Origin: Pseudomonas bijieensis
GTDB taxonomy: Bacteria > Pseudomonadota > Gammaproteobacteria > Pseudomonadales > Pseudomonadaceae
DNA: 64,000 bases
Reading direction: 5' to 3'
NCBI RefSeq assembly: GCF_013347965.1
Contig: NZ_CP048810.1
Coordinates: 4,711,501-4,775,500 of the forward strand
The position numbers and the translations under genes were made by a program. This document shows, in pieces, positions 8,258-15,454 of this stretch. The notes beneath the pieces were generated by a model, which worked only from the letters and a program-made list of their open reading frames with translations, had not been told where the DNA came from and searched no databases. Position 1 is the stretch's first letter; every line of letters starts with the position of its first letter.

Positions 8258-9202
8258 TCAGTTGCTGGTCAGCTTCAGGTTGTCGGCAGCGGGCTTGCCG
8301 TCGAAGGTGGTCACGCCTTCGAGCCAGCGCTGCTTGTCTTGCGGATGATCCTTGAGCCATTGCCGGGCCGACTCCAGCGGGTCCTTGTGATCGAGCAGCG
8401 GTTGCATCATCCGGCTCTCGTCTTCGGCGGTGAAGGTCAGGTTGCTCAGCAAGCGCCCAACGTTCGGGCATTGCTGGGCGTAGTCCGGCGCGGTGACGGT
8501 CCATACGGTGGCCATGCCTTCGTTCGGGCCGAGAGCGTCGTCACTGCCAGTGAGGTAGGTCATTTGCACGTTGACGTTCATCGGGTGCGGTGCCCAGCCA
8601 AAGAACACCACGGCTTCCTTGCGGCGCACGGCGCGGTCCACGGCGGCGAGCATGCCGGCCTCGCTGGACTCCACCAGCTGGAATTTGCCCAGGCCGAACT
8701 GGTTCTTGGCGATCATCGCCTTGATCTGGGTGTTGGCGCCGGAACCGGGCTCGATGCCGTAGATCTTGCCGCCCAGTTCTTTTTCGAATTTGGCGATGTC
8801 GGCGAAGGTCTTCAGGCCCTTGTCGGCCAGATAGGTCGGCACGGCCAGGGTCGCGCGGGCATCCTTGAGGCTGGGTTGTTCCAGCACCTTGACCTGCTTG
8901 GCCTCGACGAACGGGGTGATGGTCTGGGTCATCAGCGGGTTCCAGTAGCCCAGGAACAGGTCCAGGCGCTGGTCGCGGATGCCAGCGAAAATGATTTGCT
9001 GGGAGGCGCTGGTCTGCTTGGTCTTGTAGCCGAGGCCATCGAGCATCACCTGGGTCAGGGCGCTGGTGGCGATGACGTCGGTCCAGTTGACCACGCCCAG
9101 GCGCACGTTCTGGCACGCGGCGGGCTCGGCTGCCATGGCGGCCGGGCTCAGGAATTGGGTAGCGCTGAGTGCAAGAACGCAGTAGCTGATCAGTCGTTTC
9201 AT
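8258..9202 (-). CDS. caiX: Carnitine-binding periplasmic protein
   Basis: Substrate-binding protein of the OpuAC/ChoX type that hands carnitine to the CbcWV permease, as shown for CaiX in P. aeruginosa. The 314-residue precursor starts at the ATG at 9202 with AGGAACC upstream. It has a Sec signal peptide ending at PAAMA and a mature start AEPAACQNVRLGVVNWTDV that mirrors CbcX at position 1. No permease or ATPase gene is adjacent, consistent with sharing the choline permease. It is the first gene of the leftward carnitine transcript and is divergent from cdhR, so CdhR control is expected. Confidence 0.9.
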   Translation of the reverse strand: MKRLISYCVLALSATQFLSPAAMAAEPAACQNVRLGVVNWTDVIATSALTQVMLDGLGYKTKQTSASQQIIFAGIRDQRLDLFLGYWNPLMTQTITPFVEAKQVKVLEQPSLKDARATLAVPTYLADKGLKTFADIAKFEKELGGKIYGIEPGSGANTQIKAMIAKNQFGLGKFQLVESSEAGMLAAVDRAVRRKEAVVFFGWAPHPMNVNVQMTYLTGSDDALGPNEGMATVWTVTAPDYAQQCPNVGRLLSNLTFTAEDESRMMQPLLDHKDPLESARQWLKDHPQDKQRWLEGVTTFDGKPAADNLKLTSN

Positions 9203-9395
9203 TGTCAGGTTCCTCGGCAGCTTATTGTTATGGGGCCCGGAGTCTGCGCGCCGGTGATGCCAAGTTACGCAGCCTCGGGCGGGGCAAAACGCACAGCGGC
9301 GACGTGCTCTTGCACTGCAGCGACCTGTACGCTTGAACGTCGCTTGCAACTGGCGTATCAAGGTCCGCACGCTGCCCGTCAACCGAGTGCGCTCC
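9203..9395. promoter_or_regulatory. Divergent caiX-cdhR control region
   Basis: A 193-bp spacer between the two start codons. It contains CTTGCACTGCAG (about 9310) and CTTGCAACTGG (about 9344), similar words 34 bp apart with CTTGAACGTCG between them. These are plausible CdhR half-sites, though the spacing is not a clean two-turn repeat. No sigma-54 element was seen. Confidence 0.4.
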
Positions 9396-10355
9396 ATGTC
9401 CCAGGATTTCTACTTCTTGTTGATGCCGGGTTTCTCGGCCATCGGCTTCATTTCGGCCATCGAGCCGTTGCGGGTCGCCAATCGTTTTCGTGGCGAGCTG
9501 TACCGCTGGCATGTGCTGAGCGCCGATGGTGGGGCGGTGCTGGCGAGCAATGGCATGTCGGTCAACGCCGATGCTGCACTGGAGCCATTGAAGAAGGGCG
9601 CGACGCTCTGGGTGGTGGCGGGGTTCGAACCACTGAAATTCGCCACCCCGGCCCTGGAGCGTTGGCTGCATCGTTTGGACAATGAAGGCGTGACCCTCGG
9701 CGGCATCGACACCGGTAGCGTGGTCCTGGCCGAGGCGGGCCTGTTGGAAGGGCACCGCGTGACCTTGCATTGGGAAGCGATCGAGGCGTTCAAGGAATCT
9801 TATCCACAGCTCAGCGTGACCCAGGAACTGTTCGAAATCGACCGTCGCCGCATCACCTGCGCCGGCGGCACTGCGTCCATCGACCTAATGCTTGATCTGA
9901 TCGGCCAGGCCCATGGTTCGGAACTGGCGATCCAGGTCAGCGAACAGTTCGTGCTGGGGCGCATCCGGCCGCGCAAAGACCACCAGCGCATGGAAATCGC
10001 CAGCCGCTACGGCATTCGCAACAAGAAGCTGGTGCACGTCATCGGCGAGATGGAAACTCACAGCGAACCGCCCCTGAGTACCCTTGAACTGGCCGAGTCC
10101 ATTGGCGTTACCCGCCGCCAGCTCGAGCGGCTGTTCCGCCTGCACCTGAACGACACCCCGAGCAATTTCTACCTGCGCTTGCGCCTGGAAAAGGCCCGGC
10201 AATTGCTGCGTCAGACCGACATGAGCGTGCTGGAAGTGAGCATTGCCTGCGGTTTTGAGTCACCTTCGTACTTTACCCGCAGCTATCGGGCACGGTTCGC
10301 GCGCTGCCCACGGGAGGATCGGCGGCGGCAGGGGGATGGACGGGAGCTGGTTTGA
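9396..10355 (+). CDS. cdhR: CdhR, AraC-family activator of carnitine catabolism
   Basis: A 319-residue regulator with the same plan as GbdR: an N-terminal GATase1-like domain (YFLLMPGFSAIGFISAIEPLRVANRF) and a C-terminal AraC HTH pair (VTRRQLERLFRLHLND, VSIACGFESPSYFTRSYRARF). In P. aeruginosa CdhR responds to carnitine and activates the caiX operon. The ATG at 9396 starts the conserved domain; its ribosome site is poor, and a TTG at 9333 is an alternative start. The gene is divergent from caiX. A TTATCCACA word (9800-9808) lies inside the coding sequence. Confidence 0.92.
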   Translation: MSQDFYFLLMPGFSAIGFISAIEPLRVANRFRGELYRWHVLSADGGAVLASNGMSVNADAALEPLKKGATLWVVAGFEPLKFATPALERWLHRLDNEGVTLGGIDTGSVVLAEAGLLEGHRVTLHWEAIEAFKESYPQLSVTQELFEIDRRRITCAGGTASIDLMLDLIGQAHGSELAIQVSEQFVLGRIRPRKDHQRMEIASRYGIRNKKLVHVIGEMETHSEPPLSTLELAESIGVTRRQLERLFRLHLNDTPSNFYLRLRLEKARQLLRQTDMSVLEVSIACGFESPSYFTRSYRARFARCPREDRRRQGDGRELV

Positions 10356-10359
10356 CAGG

Positions 10360-10422
10360 GTTTTATACTCAATTATGCTCGCGACTATAAATTATACCTG
10401 TCGTCATAATTGAGTATAAAAC
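10360..10422. promoter_or_regulatory. Long perfect inverted repeat, orphan operator candidate
   Basis: GTTTTATACTCAATTATG (10360-10377) is repeated inverted as CATAATTGAGTATAAAAC (10405-10422), 18 of 18 bases, around a 27-bp AT-rich spacer. It starts 4 bp after the cdhR stop and has no T-run suited to a terminator. A TTG-initiated frame overlapping the right arm gives about 45 residues (…KLEVVAKMLRSLGA…) to a stop at about 10546, with no ribosome site. It may be the relic of a regulator or toxin-antitoxin gene. Confidence 0.6.
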
Positions 10423-10510
10423 TCACCGATTCGAAGCTGGAGGTGGTGGCCAAGATGCTCAGGAGCCTGGGCGCTCCCTCGCCACAGGTACTGTGTCCGG
10501 TTGGAAAGAT

Positions 10511-10927
10511 CTATTTCTTCACTAACGCCGAACATGCTGCCTTATAAGCCTCATGCTGATACTTGTTCAGCGTCGCCGGCAGGGCGAAGTCATGCTTTTT
10601 GCTCTGTGCATTGATGGTCTGCGGCGACAGCAGCGTTACCTCGCAGCCCTCCAGCAACTGGAACACCCCCTCGATCTTGAACGTCGTCGGCCCTCCGGCG
10701 AATTCCCCTTTCTTGCTGCGCTTCTTGATGGCGATGCGTTCGATACCGTTATCCACCACGAACGCCCGCACCTGAGCGGCGAAGGCCTTGACGTTGGCGG
10801 CTTCGTCATCGTCGTCCAGGGCGATTTTCTTGGTGTTGAGGGCGATATGGGTCAGTGCCTGTTGATCCAGCGAGGCAACGGCGATGATTGCTTCGCTGCC
10901 TTTGATTTCGATGCCGCAGGTTTTCAT
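10511..10927 (-). CDS. DUF3010 family protein
   Basis: A 138-residue cytoplasmic protein (MKTCGIEIKGSEAIIAVASL) of a widespread proteobacterial family without an assigned reaction. The N-terminus resembles the first strand of an RNase H-like fold (GIEIKGSEAIIA), and a basic segment IAIKKRSKKGEFAGG sits in the middle. It is unrelated by function to the carnitine genes that flank it and is convergent with cdhR. Its stop is close to the end of the presumed relic reading frame behind the 10360-10422 palindrome. Confidence 0.75.
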   Translation of the reverse strand: MKTCGIEIKGSEAIIAVASLDQQALTHIALNTKKIALDDDDEAANVKAFAAQVRAFVVDNGIERIAIKKRSKKGEFAGGPTTFKIEGVFQLLEGCEVTLLSPQTINAQSKKHDFALPATLNKYQHEAYKAACSALVKK

Positions 10928-10984
10928 GTGAGTCCCTTTACCAATGATGCGCGCAGCTTACCGCGCGGAACGGCTCCTGACGCA

Positions 10985-11386
10985 TCACTCCTGCCCTATC
11001 GACTCCAAAAACTCCGACCGATCGTCGCTCACCTGGGCCATGCAGTCGTTTTCGGCGATTTTGTAGGCTTCGCTGCCGGGTTTGGCCGGGAAGGCGGCGA
11101 TGGCGCAGTCGGCGTCGCGCTGTTTTTGCCACAGCTGTTGGGCGTTCTTGATCTTGGCGGTGATGTCGCTGAGTTGGGCCTTGTCGCTGGCGTAGCGGGT
11201 TTGCAGGCGTTCGTTGAGGCTTTGCAGGTTTTCATTGAGCAGTTGTTCGGCGGCGGTTTTGCCGTAGGCCGAGCAGGCCAGGGTCTGGACGTCGTTTTCC
11301 ACGGCGTCGCAGGGGTTGGGTTCGGTGTCTTCGGTCGCGTGTGCGACGGTGCTGATCAGTGCCAAAGCCAGGAAGATTGATTTCAT
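10985..11386 (-). CDS. Periplasmic LprI/DUF1311-like protein
   Basis: A 133-residue secreted protein. The ATG at 11386 gives a short Sec signal peptide (MKSIFLALALISTVAHA), then a helical domain with four conserved-looking cysteines (PCDAVEN, LACSAYGK, DADCAIAAF, ENDCMAQV) and WQKQRDADC. This is the usual pattern of the lysozyme-inhibitor LprI N-terminal / DUF1311 family, where the cysteines form disulphides. The inhibitor role is only a family suggestion. The gene is divergent from the dipeptidase. Confidence 0.75.
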   Translation of the reverse strand: MKSIFLALALISTVAHATEDTEPNPCDAVENDVQTLACSAYGKTAAEQLLNENLQSLNERLQTRYASDKAQLSDITAKIKNAQQLWQKQRDADCAIAAFPAKPGSEAYKIAENDCMAQVSDDRSEFLESIGQE

Positions 11387-11621
11387 TGCGTCGCCGCTCG
11401 AGTCCAGTGAAAGCCAGTGATGCAGCGGATTCTGGCGCAAGCGTCGGGTAAAGAACAGACGGGCAGGGTGGGCCGGGCATAGCCCATTGTCGCGGATTGA
11501 CGCTTTCGGCAATTCCCCTGTCGTTTTTGCACCCGGTCGCCACGGCCCTCAGGCATATGCTGGCCCCAAAGCGCCGGCACACGATTCGGCGCATGAATCG
11601 CTGACAAAAGGGGACTGCCTG

Positions 11622-12599
11622 ATGAGCCCAGCCGAATTGCACGCCGACAGCATCGTTATCGACGGGCTGATCATTGCCAAGTGGAACCGCGACCTGTTCG
11701 AAGACATGCGCAAGGGCGGCCTGACCGCAGCCAACTGCACCGTGTCGGTGTGGGAAGGTTTCCAGGCCACCATCAACAACATCGTTGCCAGCCAGAAACT
11801 GATCCGCGAGAACAGTGACCTGGTGATCCCGGTGAAAACCACCGCCGACATCCGTCGCGCCAAGGAACAAGGCAAGACCGGCATCATCTTCGGCTTCCAG
11901 AACGCCCACGCCTTCGAAGACCAGCTCGGCTACGTCGAGATCTTCAAGCAGCTCGGCGTGGGTGTGGTGCAGATGTGCTACAACACCCAGAATCTGGTCG
12001 GCACCGGTTGCTATGAGCGCGACGGCGGCCTGTCGGGCTTCGGCCGTGAAATCGTCGCCGAGATGAACCGGGTCGGCATCATGTGCGACCTGTCCCACGT
12101 CGGTTCCAAGACTTCCGAAGAAGTCATCCTCGAATCGAAGAAGCCGGTCTGCTATTCCCACTGCCTGCCGTCCGGCCTGAAAGAGCACCCGCGTAACAAG
12201 TCCGATGAGGAACTGAAGTTCATCGCCGACCACGGCGGCTTCGTTGGCGTGACCATGTTCGCGCCGTTCCTGGCCAAGGGCATCGATTCGACCATCGACG
12301 ACTACGCCGAAGCCATTGAATACACCATGAACATCGTCGGCGAAGACGCCATCGGCATCGGTACCGACTTCACCCAGGGCCACGGCCAGGATTTCTTCGA
12401 AATGCTGACCCACGACAAGGGCTACGCCCGTCGTCTGACCAGCTTCGGCAAGATCATCAACCCCCTGGGCATCCGCACTGTGGGCGAGTTCCCGAACCTC
12501 ACCGAGACGCTGCTCAAGCGCGGCCATCCTGAGCGGGTGGTGCGCAAGATCATGGGCGAAAACTGGGTCAACGTCTTGAAAGACGTCTGGGGCGAGTAA
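11622..12599 (+). CDS. Membrane dipeptidase family protein, first gene of the dgc operon
   Basis: A 325-residue zinc peptidase of the renal-dipeptidase family (TIM barrel). Visible features are SIVIDGLI with a lower metal-site region, FGFQNAHAFEDQLGYVEIF, the family motif MNRVGIMCDLSHVGSKTSEEVI with the His ligand, and YSHCLPSGLKEHPRN. It is the homologue of PA5396, which leads the dimethylglycine operon in P. aeruginosa. Its natural substrate is not known; release of an N-methylated amino acid from a conjugate would fit the context but is speculation. I chose the ATG at 11622, preceded by AAAAGGGGAC. Confidence 0.85.
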   Translation: MSPAELHADSIVIDGLIIAKWNRDLFEDMRKGGLTAANCTVSVWEGFQATINNIVASQKLIRENSDLVIPVKTTADIRRAKEQGKTGIIFGFQNAHAFEDQLGYVEIFKQLGVGVVQMCYNTQNLVGTGCYERDGGLSGFGREIVAEMNRVGIMCDLSHVGSKTSEEVILESKKPVCYSHCLPSGLKEHPRNKSDEELKFIADHGGFVGVTMFAPFLAKGIDSTIDDYAEAIEYTMNIVGEDAIGIGTDFTQGHGQDFFEMLTHDKGYARRLTSFGKIINPLGIRTVGEFPNLTETLLKRGHPERVVRKIMGENWVNVLKDVWGE

Positions 12600-12678
12600 C
12601 CGCCACCGCACCGCTAATCCTCTACCTGCGGCCCTCTGCGCCGCAGGCAATACCACGAATTTCCGGAGTCAAGTTTTC

Positions 12679-13209
12679 ATGGCCAAGATCGCCCCGCAAC
12701 TGCCTATCGAAGTCGACAGCGAAACCGGTGTCTGGACCTCCGACGCCCTGCCGATGCTGTACGTGCCGCGTCACTTCTTCGTCAACAACCACATGGGCAT
12801 CGAGGAAGTCCTGGGCGCCGACGCCTATGCCGAGATTCTCTACAAGGCCGGCTACAAATCCGCCTGGCACTGGTGTGAAAAAGAAGCCGAATGCCATGGC
12901 CTGGAAGGTGTCGCGGTGTTCGAGCACTACATGAAGCGCTTGTCCCAGCGTGGTTGGGGTCTGTTCAAGATCCAGGACATCGACCTGGACAAAGGCACCG
13001 CCAGCGTCAAGCTCGAACATTCGGCGTTCGTCTATGTGTACGGCAAGGTCGGGCGCAAGGTCGACTACATGTTCACCGGCTGGTTCGCCGGCGCCATGGA
13101 CCAGATCCTGGCCGCTCGCGGCAGCAAGATCCGCACCGTGGCCGAACAGGTCTATGGCGGTTCCGAAGAAGGCCACGACGACGGCCTGTTCATCGTCAAG
13201 CCGTTGTAA
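12679..13209 (+). CDS. DUF5943 / V4R-like protein of the dgc operon
   Basis: A 176-residue soluble protein (homologue of PA5397) between the dipeptidase and dgcA. It carries WHWCEKEAECHGLEG, a Cys/His-containing stretch like that of small-molecule-binding V4R domains, and a C-terminal GWFAGAMDQILAARG segment. No enzyme motif is visible. Its constant position directly before dgcA (15-bp gap) suggests a role in demethylation or sensing, which is inferred from position only. A GGAG site precedes the ATG. Confidence 0.75.
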   Translation: MAKIAPQLPIEVDSETGVWTSDALPMLYVPRHFFVNNHMGIEEVLGADAYAEILYKAGYKSAWHWCEKEAECHGLEGVAVFEHYMKRLSQRGWGLFKIQDIDLDKGTASVKLEHSAFVYVYGKVGRKVDYMFTGWFAGAMDQILAARGSKIRTVAEQVYGGSEEGHDDGLFIVKPL

Positions 13210-13224
13210 GTCGAGGATTGCGCC

Positions 13225-15285
13225 ATGGCTTTTGAAGCAATGTTCCAGCCGATCCAGATCGGCAAACTGACCATCCGCAACCGCGTGCTCAGCACCGCCC
13301 ACGCCGAGGTCTACGCCACCGACGGCGGCATGACCACCGACCGGTACGTGAAGTATTACGAAGAAAAGGCCAAGGGCGGCATCGGGCTGGCGATCTGCGG
13401 TGGCTCGTCGGTGGTCGCCATCGACAGCCCGCAGGAATGGTGGAGTTCGGTGAACCTGTCCACCGACCGCATCATCCCGCACTTCCAGAACCTGGCCGAC
13501 GCCATGCACAAGCATGGCGCCAAGATCATGATCCAGATTACCCACATGGGCCGGCGCTCGCGCTGGGATGGTTTCAACTGGCCGACCCTGATGTCGCCGT
13601 CCGGCGTGCGTGAGCCGGTGCACCGCGCCACCTGCAAGACCATCGAGCCGGAAGAAATCTGGCGGGTGATCGGCAACTACGCCCAGGCGGCACGGCGTGC
13701 CAAGGCCGGTGGCCTGGATGGCGTCGAGCTGTCCGCCGTGCACCAGCACATGATCGACCAGTTCTGGAGCCCACGGGTCAACAAGCGTACCGACGAATGG
13801 GGCGGCACCTTCGAAGGCCGGATGAAGTTCGGCCTGGAAGTGTTGAAAGCCGTGCGTGCCGAGGTCGGTGACGATTTCTGCGTGGGCATGCGCATCTGCG
13901 GTGACGAGTTCCACCCGGACGGCTTGTCCCACGAGGACATGAAGCAGATCGCCAAGTACTACGATGACACCGGCATGCTGGACTTCATCGGCGTGGTGGG
14001 CTCGGGTTGCGACACCCACAACACCCTGGCCAACGTCATCCCGAACATGAGTTATCCACCGGAGCCGTTCCTGCACCTGGCCGCCGGTATCAAGGAAGTG
14101 GTCAAGGTCCCGGTCCTGCACGCGCAGAACATCAAGGACCCGAACCAGGCCACGCGGATCCTGGAGGGCGGTTACGTCGACATGGTCGGCATGACCCGCG
14201 CCCATATCGCCGACCCGCACCTGATCGCCAAGATCAAGATGGGCCAGATCGACCAGATCAAGCAGTGCGTCGGCGCCAACTACTGCATCGACCGCCAGTA
14301 CCAGGGCCTGGACGTGCTGTGCATCCAGAACGCCGCGACGTCCCGTGAATACATGGGCGTGCCGCACATCATCGAGAAGTCCACCGGGCCGAAACGCAAG
14401 GTGGTGGTCGTTGGTGCCGGCCCGGCCGGGATGGAAGCGGCGCGTGTGGCCGCCGAACGTGGGCACGACGTGACCCTGTTCGAGAAGAAAGAATTCATCG
14501 GCGGGCAAATCACCACGGCCTCGAAGGCTCCGCAACGGGACCAGATCGCCGGTATCACCCGCTGGTTCCAACTGGAGCTGGCGCGGTTGAAAGTCGACCT
14601 GCGCCTGGGCGTGGCGGCTGATGCGGCGACCATCATGGACCTGCGTCCAGATGTGGTGGTACTGGCTGTCGGCGGGCATCCGAACCTGGAGCAGAACGAG
14701 CACTGGGGCGCCGCCGAAGGGCTGGTGGTCAGCAGCTGGGACGTGCTCGACGGCAAGGTCGCGCCAGGCAAGAACGTGCTGGTCTACGACACCATTTGCG
14801 AGTTCACCGGCATGTCGGTGGCCGACTTCCTCGCCGACAAGGGCAGCCAGGTCGAGATCGTCACCGACGACATCAAGCCGGGCGTGGCGATTGGCGGGAC
14901 GTCGTTCCCTACCTACTACCGCAGCATGTACCCCAAGGAAGTGATCATGACCGGGGACATGATGCTGGAGAAGGTCTACCGCGAAGGCGACAAGCTGGTG
15001 GCGGTGCTGGAGAACGAATACACCGGTGCCAAGGAAGAACGCGTGGTGGACCAGGTGGTGGTGGAAAACGGCGTGCGGCCGGACGAAGAAATCTACTACG
15101 CGCTCAAGGAAGGGTCGCGCAACAAGGGCCAGATCGACGTCGAAGCCCTGTTCGCGATCAAGCCCCAACCGTGCCTGGAGCAGAGCGGCGAGGGCTACCT
15201 GCTGTTCCGCATCGGCGACTGCGTGGCCCAGCGTAATACCCACGCTGCCATCTACGACGCCCTGCGGTTGTGCAAGGATTTCTAA
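13225..15285 (+). CDS. dgcA: Dimethylglycine demethylase flavoprotein subunit
   Basis: Oxidatively demethylates dimethylglycine to sarcosine, releasing formaldehyde, with electrons passed to DgcB and the ETF pair. The 686-residue protein resembles trimethylamine dehydrogenase / old yellow enzyme. It has an N-terminal FMN TIM barrel (residues 1-340), a cysteine segment (348-366), then a Rossmann domain with VVVVGAGPAGMEAARVAAERG (about 391) and an NAD-type region. The cluster ligands are Cys348, Cys354 and Cys366; the position where the canonical motif has its second cysteine is Ala351. It is followed by a REPIN and dgcB. Confidence 0.93.
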   Translation: MAFEAMFQPIQIGKLTIRNRVLSTAHAEVYATDGGMTTDRYVKYYEEKAKGGIGLAICGGSSVVAIDSPQEWWSSVNLSTDRIIPHFQNLADAMHKHGAKIMIQITHMGRRSRWDGFNWPTLMSPSGVREPVHRATCKTIEPEEIWRVIGNYAQAARRAKAGGLDGVELSAVHQHMIDQFWSPRVNKRTDEWGGTFEGRMKFGLEVLKAVRAEVGDDFCVGMRICGDEFHPDGLSHEDMKQIAKYYDDTGMLDFIGVVGSGCDTHNTLANVIPNMSYPPEPFLHLAAGIKEVVKVPVLHAQNIKDPNQATRILEGGYVDMVGMTRAHIADPHLIAKIKMGQIDQIKQCVGANYCIDRQYQGLDVLCIQNAATSREYMGVPHIIEKSTGPKRKVVVVGAGPAGMEAARVAAERGHDVTLFEKKEFIGGQITTASKAPQRDQIAGITRWFQLELARLKVDLRLGVAADAATIMDLRPDVVVLAVGGHPNLEQNEHWGAAEGLVVSSWDVLDGKVAPGKNVLVYDTICEFTGMSVADFLADKGSQVEIVTDDIKPGVAIGGTSFPTYYRSMYPKEVIMTGDMMLEKVYREGDKLVAVLENEYTGAKEERVVDQVVVENGVRPDEEIYYALKEGSRNKGQIDVEALFAIKPQPCLEQSGEGYLLFRIGDCVAQRNTHAAIYDALRLCKDF

Positions 15286-15290
15286 CGGCT

Positions 15291-15299
15291 TGTGGATAA
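15291..15299 (-). other. Perfect DnaA box (TTATCCACA)
   Basis: TGTGGATAA on the plus strand, 5 bp after the dgcA stop. It is the first of nine perfect boxes up to 21034. Confidence 0.5.
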
Positions 15300-15300
15300 C

Positions 15301-15393
15301 CCTGTGGGAGCAAGGCTTGCCCGCGAAAAATGCGACGCGCAGCATCTGACTGACCGAGTCGACTGCATCGCGGGCAAGCCTTGCTCCCACAGG
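15301..15393. repeat. REPIN palindrome, type GCGGGCAAGCCTTGCTCCCAC
   Basis: Arms CCTGTGGGAGCAAGGCTTGC and its inverse ending TTGCTCCCACAGG. It interrupts the dgcA-dgcB spacer. Confidence 0.85.
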
Positions 15394-15454
15394 AATCGAG
15401 CAAGACATCCAGGTTTCTGTGCCTGCAAGACCTGAGGTCTTTGGGAGCTTCACC

